This document shows, piece after piece, positions 13,673-24,321 of a DNA stretch of 64,000 nucleotides. Source of the DNA: Harmothoe impar. Its lineage: Eukaryota; Annelida; Polychaeta; Phyllodocida; Polynoidae. The notes under the pieces are model-generated. The model ran no database searches. It saw nothing but the letters and a program-made list of their open reading frames with translations, and had not been told where the DNA came from. The stretch spans positions 36,102,186 through 36,166,185 of the forward strand of contig OX381709.1 in assembly GCA_947462335.1 (NCBI GenBank), written 5' to 3'. A program made the translations under genes and the position numbers. Within the stretch, counting starts at the first letter, position 1. Each line of letters opens with the position of its first letter.

Positions 13673-16314
13673 ACTGACCACCCCCGGCCACAGGGAGCAG
13701 GGAGGCCGTCACACAGACTGCACAGGGCCTGCTCATACCCTGCCCCAGTCTGTTTTACTGTGGGGACCACTTTTTATGTCCTTTGCGGTAAAATGCTGTA
13801 ATAGATAGAGCTGAAGTATTAATTGTGTAAATAAAAGTAATTTATAGAGAATATGTAGCCACTCTTCTAGACTCTTCTATTAGGTATTTAAGGAACTGTG
13901 GTTGTTGGAAGTTGGGCAGATTCACGCTATATTTGTGACTCATTGGTTAGGAAATATATCATAAAAGTTACACATATGGCAAGTGCATTGTGTCCACTAT
14001 ATTGTCCCAAAAGATTGGTGCATTTATATTGAAATTAACCCTTCAATTGCCACCAAGGCAAGGACCATGTCTTCCCTGAGGGTAGTGCGGTCCAGCACAC
14101 TGTGCATGTATTCTTAGCAGCACCAACAAATAAAATGGATGATTTTAATTAAGGATATGCACATTAATTCAAATGACCAAGCCATACAGAAAGAAGAAGT
14201 CTGTATGCTTCCAAAAAGGTAATACACATGCTAAAGGGCATAGCAAAACAGGTAAAATAACGCGATGCGGGATGCCCTATTTTAACACTGTGACAGATAG
14301 GGATCAGCCAAACGGCCTACACTCCGAACTACCTACCTGCAGGGGCGGAACAGTGCAGGGCGTGTTCATATGATGTAGGCAGAGGGGGAAACAGAATGGG
14401 GAAGAGGGGCAGGGGATTACAGCTAGAAAGACATATTATGGAGGGGCTCTTGTTTATTCCTCTCAGAACCAAATTTCTACTAAAGGGTATCCCCTTTTTT
14501 TAGGATATTAAGCAGTAAGATCCAAATCCAGTATATTGGACGAACCTGGTGGGAATATGTGCAATAGGAAAACAATATAAACTTTCAGAACTGTGTGTTG
14601 GGGGAACATGCAGAAGAAGTTATACATTGTACACACAAATTTGCAATACACTTTTGAGATCAACTCACTTTTGGCAAACAGTGTGTAGTATGTAGTGTGT
14701 TACACCAGAATGTGTGATAAAAGTGGATGCAGAAAAGTGTGTAAACGTAACACACTGTTGTTAGAGTGCAGACCTCATTTAGGTCTAGGTTGCAATGTTA
14801 TATTTTATACTTGTTTATCATTCTTTGACAGATCAGTAGCACATCAAGAATGTAAGTAAATTGAAATAAAACATCAATTCGATCAATTCAACTTAATTCA
14901 ATAAAAATGTGCTGGAGTGGGTAAGTGAGGGTCCGAGAAGAACAGTCACTGACAGGAAAAGGAGGAACTCCGTGGTGCAGAGGTATTGGTGGGTACCTAT
15001 CCCAGACTCGGGATCCCGGAGGATGGCAGAACAACTAATTCGTGCTATTACATGTAGGTAAACAACTGTCTGCCATGCATAAGAGTGCATCTAAACAGCC
15101 TTAAGATATTGCCATGGACGGGTTATGCCGCCGGCTATTGCAGTCTGGAGGTATGAGCGGTGATTGAGTACATTCTATCTGTGGCCCTGTTGATGTTGTT
15201 TTGGGTCGTTTAGTCATTCTTGCCAACAATATATACCCTTAGGTTTTGTCTAGGTGTGATCATCCCACCAAAAAGATTCACTGTTCGTGATGATGAGTAA
15301 GGATTCAATCACTGATACCTCTCCCATCGACCTTTTCCACCCTCAACTCCACATGTACAGAGAGAAGAAACCGAGACTCAAAGGGAGCCCAGTCTATAAA
15401 AAGGGAGTCAGGCCTACCCCTAGCTCCCTTTGCAAACGTGCACCGTCTAACTCTTTTTTAATGGCTCTGATTCTTTTTTAATTTACACCAAACAGAGTCT
15501 AGGTCAGCTGAGGTGAATTAATGGTTGCCTTGACTCCCTAAAGAACTATTCCAAAGGAGCCATTCCAAAGGAGCCCTTACGCAATTGGCACCGCGCAATG
15601 ACTCCACTCATATTTGGAGTCACTGTGCCTATACCCCTATAACTCCAGAAAGAGTCAGAAAGGGAGTCATTATTGAGGCCCCACCGCCACTTCCTACCCG
15701 ACATCACCACTCATACACCTCTCCATACATCAGTACCTCCTCCCACCCCAAGAACTCTCTCAGAAATCTCCAAACCAACAACACATCTTGTCCATAGTTC
15801 CCTTTTCCCACAGCCCGGTGAAGTAGTCCGTCATGATTAATGGTGAAGTTGGGAGTATACCAGTAGCTATACCTGCAGACAGGTTCCAACACGGCTCTAC
15901 CCTCCACTGCAACATGCCGCCCCCACGGCGGGGTAGAGTAGCTACAGTTACGCTCTTTTTATTGGTCCACCTTCAAAGCCTACTATAGAAACTCATTTTT
16001 GCATTACTTTTCCAGCATTACTGCCGTCTCTAAAGAACAGGTACTGCGCGGTACATGCTATATACACGTGATGAATTATGGCCACATAAAACAAGGAGGA
16101 TTACCTGTAGAATTGGATGATGTAAATACTGTGTAGCTAATGCTGACTTTCCCACACTTTGAGATTGACCTCGCAGTTTATGTAACACCGTGTAAATGGA
16201 GATACAGTGATACCAGAAAGTGTCCTGACATATAGCTGATATTGGAGGAATCCGCTAGTGTCAAGTAGAAGTGCAATATAATTTTACCATCTGAATACTC
16301 CTAGGAGGGATAGG

Positions 16315-16455
<141 letters not shown>

Positions 16456-17059
16456 AATGAGAGGTAATGTTCTACTTTGGTAGTGTACCCGGATTCTTGA
16501 ATAGATTTGCTGCTGTTTAAGCCATGAACCGATAGTTGTAGTTGAAATCCAGAGTTCGGAGAGGGATCAAATACAACCGGAAACTTCCCTCACAGCCAAT
16601 GTCAAAATACGATGCCAAGTATCTGAACATAAACCCACCATTAGTGCCTTGTACTAGGAGGCTGCCCTACATGTGAACCTTTCAGTATAGCAAGCACACG
16701 CTGACAGGGGCACTACAGATGCAGCATTGCTAGAGGGAACGCGCCCTTATATCATGGTGAATACGATCTATCAAGGTTAATCATATTATATTATATATGG
16801 GACTGCTGTATGCGAGTGAAGCGTGCAATAACCCTCGGCCTTATTGCACGCTCTGGCCGTATCGCCATGGGGTCGCCATAGCGTCACTAGGCTACTGGCA
16901 GGCTACAGAGGGTCACGTGACCTGTGCGGAATTCAAAATGGCGGCCGACGGACGTAAACAAACACCGTGGAAGTAAAAAACATCGTGGAAGTAACCAAAC
17001 ATAGATTGAATAGCTATTTTAGATTGGAATACCCTGAATTAAATACAGAGCGTCACTTA

Positions 17060-17170
17060 AAAGTCACCTTGTCAGTGGTTACTGCACTTGAGTTGCCTGG
17101 CCCGTATTGCACTAGGCCTGCGGCCAGCGTGCAGTAACTCTCGTGCAGTAACCACTGACTCGGTGACTTT
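17060..17170. repeat. Inverted repeat with GTGCAGTAAC words
   Basis: AAAGTCACCTTGTCAGTGG and its continuation (17060-17087) is inverted, with a few mismatches, at 17143-17170. Related words (GCGTGCAATAA with its inverse, about 16821-16851, and GTGCAGTAAC) are scattered from 16815 to 17200. The whole 16.8-17.2 kb stretch may therefore be one larger element whose ends I cannot fix. Confidence 0.5.
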
Positions 17171-17321
17171 AGCGTGCAGCTCTGTCTATTTATTGTGCAA
17201 GTTAAAGGCACGAGGCGTAGCCGAGTGCCTTAGCTATGGATAACCAACCCTCGTGCTGGCCTATTGATGTATCATTTCATTGCTAAGGTACTGTGTTTGT
17301 ATGCCGAAATTGGATAACCTG

Positions 17322-17589
17322 TCAGGCCCTTATCCCCCAAAAGGGTATAGTTTTGGGACATAAGGGCTGATGTCAGGCCCTTATCCCACAAAAGTGGCCT
17401 TAAAGCACAAAAGCCCTTATCCCACATAAGAAATGCCCTTATCCCATAAAAGCCCTTATCCCCCAAAACCCATACTTTTGTGCTTTAAGGCCACTTTTGT
17501 GGGATAAGGGCCTGACATCAGCCCTTATGTCCCAAAACTATACCCTTTTGAGGGATAAGGGCCGTTTTGTGGGATAAGGGCCTGACATA
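17322..17589. mobile_element. Palindromic word element (word CCCTTATCCCACAAAA)
   Basis: A 268-bp element whose left arm (17322 to about 17413) is closely inverted in its right arm (about 17475 to 17589). Apart from short linkers it consists of the word CCCTTATCCC-(A/C)-CAAAA, about ten times in both orientations. The right arm has one extra 21-bp unit. It has no coding capacity. Alignment with the arms of 24322-26389 shows the same linkers and the same order, but the word there is CCTTCAGCCCACAAAA. Confidence 0.75.
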
Positions 17590-18220
17590 ACCTCTTGGAT
17601 ACAATAAACTGTGTACCTACAATAAACTGTATACCTGCAGTAGATTCTACTGTATACCTACAAAAGAAGCAACTTGTCACTGCATTTAAACACGAAATAA
17701 ATGGAGCATTGGGCATGCACGTCCAACATCGCGAGAGTTGGTATGTGATGTAAGATTGTAAGATTGTAAGATTTTTTATTCAAACTATGTCACGGTTCTC
17801 ACTGCGATTTTCAAAAGTTGAAAATGAATCAAGTATTTACAGTACAGTGGTTGCATGTAGAAACCACAAGGCGGCGAACAAAATGAACCAATAGGTCGAG
17901 CTTGATATATTCCTATTGTGCGTCCACATGGTTACAATAAAGTTGGAGCCGCAAGAGGCATGACGGTGAATGGGCCGTGCATGCCAGCTGGGCCGCTGTA
18001 GAACCGTTCATCTAACTCCACTAGTCTCTAGGAGGGGCTGAGCGGCCAGGTGAGGTGGTCTTTGCTGACCTTTCAATGTGATACCTCCTGAAGGGATAGT
18101 CCTCTGACTACCTTCTATGATTAACGCAGGTACAAACGGACAGATGGTCACGGATCAAAGTTGATTTAACGTTTGTATTACAAATGTATTGATGCTTTGT
18201 GCATGAAATAGCCAGGATAA

Positions 18221-18552
18221 GGCTGTATCTCACGACCTTGGGACAATGTTTTTGTCTCTGATCGGGTGCCGTCTCTGACCGGCTGCCCTCTCTGACCGGC
18301 TGCCGTCTCTGACCAGGTGTCAAAAAAAGGTGTTTTAAAAGGAATTATACTCATATATATAAGGATTTGGAAAAACGTTATGGCGGTTGTTATATAATCA
18401 TAGTTATAATTATAATTAGCCTCCTGCTGCTAGTATTTTGACCTTATCAAGCCAAGCCGGTCAGAGACGGCACCCGGTCAGAGACGGCACCTGGTCAGAG
18501 ACGGCACCCGGTCAGAGACAAAAACATTGTCCCAAGGTCGTGAGACACAGCC
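18221..18552. mobile_element. 332-bp foldback element (word GTCTCTGACCGG)
   Basis: The left arm starts GGCTGTATCTCACGACC (18221). The right arm ends with its near-perfect inverse at 18552, giving arms of about 60 bp. Adjacent to both arms the word GTCTCTGACCGG is tandemly repeated about four times (18257-18318) and inverted about four times (18461-18520), roughly one every 19 bp. The centre (18320-18460) is AT-rich. It belongs to the same architectural class as the elements at 17322 and 24322. Confidence 0.75.
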
Positions 18553-18918
18553 ATAAGTGACGGGAAAAGATAGATTTATCATAAATTCACTGTCATGTGA
18601 GAGCAAACTACAGACAATGGACTCAACATTTGTTAAGACGAATAAGTGAAAACGCAAAGTATCTCTGAATTCAACTATATAGGACAGCAGGCCGACGTCT
18701 GCACTCACCTGTGCTGGAAGTGTCAAAAGAAGAAACCTCTCCGGTCGTTGTTTGACCACTCTCCTTCTATTTCAAAACCTCCAGAGGAAACATCTGCCCC
18801 GAGTCACAGGCTACAAGATAGTATTACACGTGGGCTGTATCACTGTCTCACTATCTACACTTCACATTTCACAAGTCTTTTCCTTTTAGGAAATATTCCA
18901 TTCCCCTCATGGATCTGT

Positions 18919-19685
18919 GGCTCGATTCATAACAATTTACAACAGCTCAGAAAGGCTACGAGCACAAAATAACACGTCTGTAAGGAAAAGAGGGCAAATC
19001 GTATTTTTTTTTACAGGTAGTAGTCAAGGAATCATCCAATGCTGTAGTACAAATAATTTGATATCATTTCACAATGAGATTGTAGGATACATGCCCATAA
19101 CATAATCATACCACTACCCAGTAAAGGGTGGTTGTAACAATAAGTAATCTAAAAATAAAGCACTGTATTGTAGATGGACATAAGAATATCACACATACTA
19201 CGATTTAGGGGTAAATTTTAAATAGTGATTTTCAAGAAATGGGTAATATTGTGAATCTATGAGGCACTCATTCTCACAAGGTAATCTACATGTCAATATC
19301 AGACATTACATCTTGGTTTGGTACAAAACAAATGATTATTAAAGATTTTTTGGATGGCTGAGATGACTTTAGAGGCTGTCTCAGCCGTCTGTTGTGCAAT
19401 GGGCTTTTTCCTCTTTACAACAACCATATACATATATTCTGTAAAATATGGCAGATGGGAAATTTGCTACGATTTTCTTTTGAAATGCACCCCTCTTTTG
19501 TACGATTTTCTTAAGATAAGCTGGTCGTATGAGCTAAGCTGGTCGTATGTGTGGTTATCATTCTCCACAATTACAACTGTTCAACAGGTGTCGTAAGAAT
19601 AGCATAAAATGACCCCTGGACTACTAGCAATGGTCGTAGCAGTAAAATGACCCTCTGTGTCATAAAAACTTATGAATCGAGCCCC
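18919..19685 (-). mobile_element. ~770-bp MITE, copy 1 of 3 (inverted)
   Basis: The terminal inverted repeats are GGCTCGATTCATAA at the left and TTATGAATCGAGCC at the right. Read on the minus strand it aligns with the two copies at 28575-29354 and 30178-30958. All share TACGAC-type words near the ends and internal blocks such as CTACGACCA, AAAATCGTA and the GTCATCTCAGCCATC segment. It has no open frame of note. It is a non-autonomous DNA transposon family. Confidence 0.8.
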
Positions 19686-20698
19686 AGATTTCACATGCAA
19701 TATTGGAAACGTCTGCACCGGAATATCAATGGAGTGACTGTTTAGCATTTTCTATGACTAAAGCATTCCTTGATAACCAATGTGCCATGTACAGAGATTC
19801 TTCATGTTGGAAACAGTAGTAATTGTTTAGTAGAATCGTTCTACATCATCAGATGTATGGGAACTTTTGACATGAGTGGCCCGCCGTATAGACACGGTGG
19901 ATGTGGGTAGTCTGGAACGGGATCATATGCATCTTCTCCGAAACCACATGCGCCCCCTACCCTTCCTCTTACTACTTCCAAACGATCCGCTGCATGGAGG
20001 ATTCATGTACCCATTATACTTCTTCCTGTCCAGAGACATCTTCCTATATACATTCCGCACTGCGTTTCCGCCTACATGCCTGCATATCCGCAATGCACGA
20101 ATCTTGGGATTTAATCATGTCTTTTCATCATTAAAGTAGATTATGACAATCTCGGGTGTAAGTACCACGGTATTTAAGGTTGATCGCTACTCTTAACTTT
20201 TCATCCATAGAATTTCCTAATTTTTTGCCTCATGGTAGTTTAGATCATTAAGAAATGGAAAATGGAAAAAAATAGGGGTGGTCCCGAGCTACTTTTTTTA
20301 TTACAGATTTTTGAAAGAAAAATAGTATTTTCTATTTTTGGCAAAAAATACCAAAATTTGTGAAATTTTCATGATTTTTTTTCTAAGTGAACCATTGCCC
20401 ACATCAATGTTATATTTTATATGAATAATTCTATATTGTGTCCTGAAATGGGGAAAATATAATGATGGTCCAAAAACAACCCTTTTATGAAAAAAGAATG
20501 GTAGTTTTAGGACAATTAATCAAATTTCATGATAAATTTGTCAACAAAATCTTAAAAAATGGCGAAATCCATCCATAGACTTTTTTTTTACTTTCTCAAA
20601 AAATAGTTTAGATTATTTGCTAACATAAAAAAGTAATTTTGATAGGTGGTCCCGCGCATAATTTTAGGGTTTTGGGCCTTTAAAGTTAAAAAATAGGA
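19686..20698. other. Intergenic stretch, AT-rich, no gene seen
   Basis: Low-complexity A/T sequence dominates 20220-20690. Two similar GGTGGTCCCG phrases (about 20278 and 20645) suggest an internal duplication. Overlapping short frames around 19876-20139 have no recognisable protein features. Confidence 0.45.
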
Positions 20699-20793
20699 CG
20701 TTCCCAAAATCCTTCTGAAGGAAGGCTCTGATGACTACTACGACCTTGGATTTGGATGTCACCAGAGCCTTCCTTTGAGAGGATTTGGGAACG
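20699..20793. repeat. 95-bp hairpin with ~31-bp arms
   Basis: The left arm (20699-20730, beginning CGTTCCCAAAATCC) is inverted with few mismatches at 20763-20793 (ending GGATTTGGGAACG), leaving a loop of about 32 bp. It is probably a small foldback or MITE. Confidence 0.65.
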
Positions 20794-21193
20794 AGAGTAC
20801 TACCCCACCAGACCTCTACTCTCTATCCTCCCTAACCCTTTCCTCGCCTTCCTCACCAACCCTCTACTCTCCATCCTCCCTACCACACTATTATCTCTCC
20901 CCTCCCTCCCCACCCTGTCCCTCAGCTTGCCCTCCCCTGCTGCTTCTGCTACATACCCACTGTTGCCTGCACATCCCACCCAGCTGGATCTTGGCTTCTT
21001 CAGGTTACCTCCCAGCAGTGTGTGGCTGCACCAGTACACACACCGGCTGGTAGGGGTGTGGGTGTGTGTGTGTGTGAGCTCACCTACAGGTACGTCATCC
21101 CTCCTGCAACCAGGTGTAGGCAATATAGCGCCCAGGGCGTGTTATTGTCAGTGTAACGAGGCAAACGGACGTCATCAGTGTGCATATAATAAG

Positions 21194-21440
21194 TACCCAG
21201 CAAATTGTGGTCATCTTGTGTGAGGGCTGGGACACCCCCTGTCCCAATGCGCTAGTTGAAATGAAATCTGGTCATGGTGGGTCATGACCAAGTCTGACCA
21301 GAGTGGACACATCGGGTCATGACCCAGCTTACCAGGGTTGACACATCGGGTTCTAACCCAAACTGACCATGGTGGACACACTGGGTCATAACCGAACCTG
21401 ACCAGGGTTGACCCAACTATTATGACTATGGCATAATTAT
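21194..21440. repeat. Word-repeat region (GGTCATGACC / CTGACCA)
   Basis: This starts with TACCCAGCAAA, the same kind of terminus as other elements here. It then carries repeated GGGTCATGACC, CTGACCA and GTGGACACA phrases. A matching inverted right end is not visible before the (GGGGGA)n array, so the element may be truncated. The word resembles that of 23064-23303. Confidence 0.4.
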
Positions 21441-21467
21441 CAACCCATTTTTTCCCTATTTTTCCTA

Positions 21468-21569
21468 GGGGGAGGGGAGGGGGAGGGGGAGGGGGAGGGG
21501 GAGGGGGAGGGGGAGGGGGAGGGGGAGGGGGAGGGGGAGGGGGAGGGGGAGGGGGAGGGGGAGGGGGGG
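21468..21569. repeat. (GGGGGA)n hexanucleotide array
   Basis: About fifteen tandem GGGGGA units with no interruption. The strand is pure purine with many G5 runs, so G-quadruplex formation is likely from known rules. Its minus-strand translation is poly-proline, which is an artefact and not a gene. Confidence 0.95.
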
Positions 21570-21659
21570 TCATCAGCAATGTGGTGGATTGGGTGAGGGT
21601 GTGGAGTAATATATCTTTTTCATCATTTCCTTTTATTTAAAACATCATTTGAATCTTCT

Positions 21660-22660
21660 CCCTGGGCATTCTCCTCCCGTGGTAGGATCCTGCAGCACCT
21701 CCTCAGTCCCCTCCCCGGCCTCTGGACATCCTCCTCCCGTTGTAGCATTTGTCCAGCACCTCCTCAGTCCCCTCCCCGGCCTCTGGACGTCCTCCTCCCG
21801 TTGTAGCATTTGTCCAGCACCTCCTCAGTCCCCTCCCCGGCCTCTGGACGTCCTCCTCCCGTTGTAGCATTTGTCCAGCACCTCCTCAGTCCCCTCCCCG
21901 GCCTCTGGACGTCCTCCTCCCGTTGTAGCATTTGTCCAGCACCTCCTCAGTCCCCTCCCCGGGCTCTGGACGTCCTCCTCCCGTTGTAGCATTTGTCCAG
22001 CACCTCCTCAGTCCCCTCCCTGGCCTCTGGACGTCCTCCTCCCGTTGTAGCATTTGTCCAGCACCTCCTCAGTCCCCTCCCCGGGCTCTGGACGTCCTCC
22101 TCCCGTTGTAGCATTTGTCCAGCACCTCCTCAGTCCCCTCCCCGGGCTCTGGACGTCCTCCTCCCGTTGTAGCATTTGTCCAGCACCTCCTCAGTCCCCT
22201 CCCCGGGCTCTGGGTGTCCTCCTCCCGTGGTAGCATTGTCCAGCACCTCCTCAGTCTTCTTCCCGGCCTCTGGACGTCCTCCTCCCGTGGTAGCATTTGT
22301 CCAGCACCTCCTCAGTCCCCTCCCCGGGCTCTGGGTGTCCTCCTCCCGTGGTAGCATTGTCCAGCACCTCCTCAGTCTTCTTCCCGGCCTCTGGACGTCC
22401 TCCTCCCGTGGTAGCATTTGTCCAGCACCTCCTCAGTCCCCTCCCCAGGCTCTGGGTGTCCTCCTCCCGTGGTAGCATTGTCCAGCACCTCCTCAGTCCC
22501 CTCCCCGGGCTCTGGGTGTCCTCCTCCCGTGGTAGCATTGTCCAGCACCTCCTCAGTCCCCTCCCCGGGCTCTGGACGTCCTCCTCCCGTTGTAGCATTT
22601 GTCCAGCACCTCCTCAGTCCCCTCCCCAGGCTCTGGGTGTCCTCCTCCCGTCCACCACCT
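21660..22660. repeat. 60/61-bp minisatellite, about 16 copies
   Basis: A unit beginning CTCCTCCCGTTGTAGC recurs every 61 bp from about 21668 to 22650. A subset of units is 60 bp because one T is missing in the GCATTTGTCC segment. Variants (GTTGTAGC or GTGGTAGC; CGGCCTCTGGACG or CGGGCTCTGGGTG) are arranged in blocks, indicating turnover by local duplication. Apparent proteins on both strands are translated repeat. Confidence 0.95.
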
Positions 22661-23063
22661 CTCCAGTGACCTAGTTTTGCTACCCACGCCTAAGACAAAG
22701 GGCAGGGTAGAAATGGCGCGAAATTTGAATTAGTGACGCCACCCAGGAAGGTGGGGGGGGGGGGGGGGGGGTCGGAGGCTGTAGTGTAGGAGGCTGTAGT
22801 GTAGGGATTAAGCTATACTGTACAGACTAGGTGTATAGGTAGGAGAATGGATTAACAGAATAAAAGGTAGGAATCTATCATTCTGTACACAATTATGATC
22901 AAGGGATTACGTAGAGTGCATAACCATAAGCAGTATAAATTACCTATCATTTGCAAATTAAGTCAGAGCATATGAAGTGATACCAATGGTTGGAAAGGAT
23001 GTGTTCAGATACCTTCCAATAGTACATGTAATTAAAATTGGATGGCAGGGGTTGGCCCAAGCA

Positions 23064-23303
23064 TACCCAGGGTGCCATAACTTTCAGATGGGTTAGCATG
23101 TGACATGCTGGGGCAAAACTGACAATGTGTGACACATTAGGACACCCTGCGCCATGATCGCTATTGTGAGATGGGTCAGTTTGCATCAGGCTGTGTCAGA
23201 GCTGACAGGAGGTGACCCACACTGACTCAGTGCGTTATGACCCAAACTGCTCTGACCCAGGTGTGCCCCAGCTTCACCAGCTATCACCCTGTTTTGCTGG
23301 GTA
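23064..23303. repeat. Probable word element (TGACCCA / TGGGTCA)
   Basis: The left TACCCAG (23064) and right CTGGGTA (23297-23303) are inverted. Between them TGACCCA, TGGGTCA, GTGACAC and ATGACCCAAACTG phrases recur in both orientations. The arms beyond the terminal seven bases are poorly matched, so this is a tentative member of the TACCCAG-ended group. Confidence 0.45.
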
Positions 23304-24321
23304 CATGCATTCTTATTCTCATTTATATTCTTTCTGGCTATGCATCTGTACACATGATGGAACCCAGGGCCCTATGCCATGGTGATTTCCTTTTGATTAA
23401 GATTTAAATACTTCAGTATTTTTTCTGTTGGTTCTTTCTTTTTTTGAAGGGGGGATAACTTAATGCAATTTTTTTTCATTTTAAGTTTGACCTTGTGGAC
23501 ATGATTATTTAGAAAGCCAACCAGCCTGTATATAAGGGCTTTGAGAGAGAATTCTTTTATACATAGTTACTTTTGTTTGACATGAAGAAATTCGACCGTC
23601 CTCCCTCTCTTTCCCCATTCCTCTCTTCCCAATTCTCTCCCTCTCCTTGATCTGTCTCCATGCCCCTAAATCTCCCCCATCCATGTTTTAACCCCCTACC
23701 TACTGACTAGTTATGACTAGGTATGCCATGTTTGCTGTACTGTAGATTTGACTGACCCTGTATACCTTTGTGTAGGCAAGCAGGTAGACACAGGGGTAAA
23801 CATCCCCATAAATATACAGCCCACCTCCCTCCAGCCTCCACCACTAGCCTACTGCCCCTACCCTGATTCCTACCATACCATGCAGCACACCTACATACAC
23901 TAGATTTAGCCTTGCCCTGTGGTCCTTCTTGGAAGGGGGGGGGGGAGGTCAAAGCATATAATTGTGATGGTATCAACGCTTACCCTATACATGTACATGT
24001 AGGGGCCTATCATTCGTCATATTTGGCCATTAAATATTGAGTATTGAAATCAGATGTCCAATTCCTGTAAATTCAATGCAGTGACAGGATATATACTAGC
24101 AAAGTTACATAAAATAGTTTTTACCTCACTGTTTATAAACCGTTAATACAGTCCTGTAGTATGCCATGGATGGGACTACAAGTCGACAATAAGTGGAGAC
24201 CCTCCGCAACTATGGCCAAGTGTACCAAGGCTTGTATAACGAGTGTGATGGTGTCGGTCATTGCCGACATTGGATTCACGTTGCCTGGAGAAGTTATCCA
24301 TCATACTGACGGTAGACCCCC
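23304..24321. other. Intergenic stretch, no gene seen
   Basis: No supported gene. It includes pyrimidine-rich sequence (23595-23700) and a poly-G tract near 23936. Confidence 0.45.

Larger units (their letters stand above)
7589..16314. other. Long intergenic stretch, no gene supported
   Basis: I found no exon series or recognisable protein across this 8.7 kb. Contents I can name are the short hairpin at 9489-9554, a CTCF-like word at 13661-13672, and a loose cluster of GACTCC/GGAGTC words around 15365-15690 that may be another degraded word element. The rest appears unique or AT-rich. Confidence 0.45.

Noticed and set aside
15365..15690. GACTCC/GGAGTC words suggesting another word element
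   Set aside because: The word is frequent in both orientations, but I could not find matching inverted ends, so it is not listed as an element.
20756..21223. 155-codon plus-strand frame rich in Leu/Pro/Ser
   Set aside because: Low-complexity pyrimidine-rich DNA; overlapping alternative frames on both strands; no domain or splice evidence.
21211..21579. Minus-strand open frame with a long poly-proline run
   Set aside because: It is the translated (GGGGGA)n array; no start context, no conserved sequence outside the repeat.
21649..22674. Several overlapping frames on both strands with regular repeats
   Set aside because: They are translations of the 60/61-bp minisatellite. The mixture of 60- and 61-bp units breaks any long frame.
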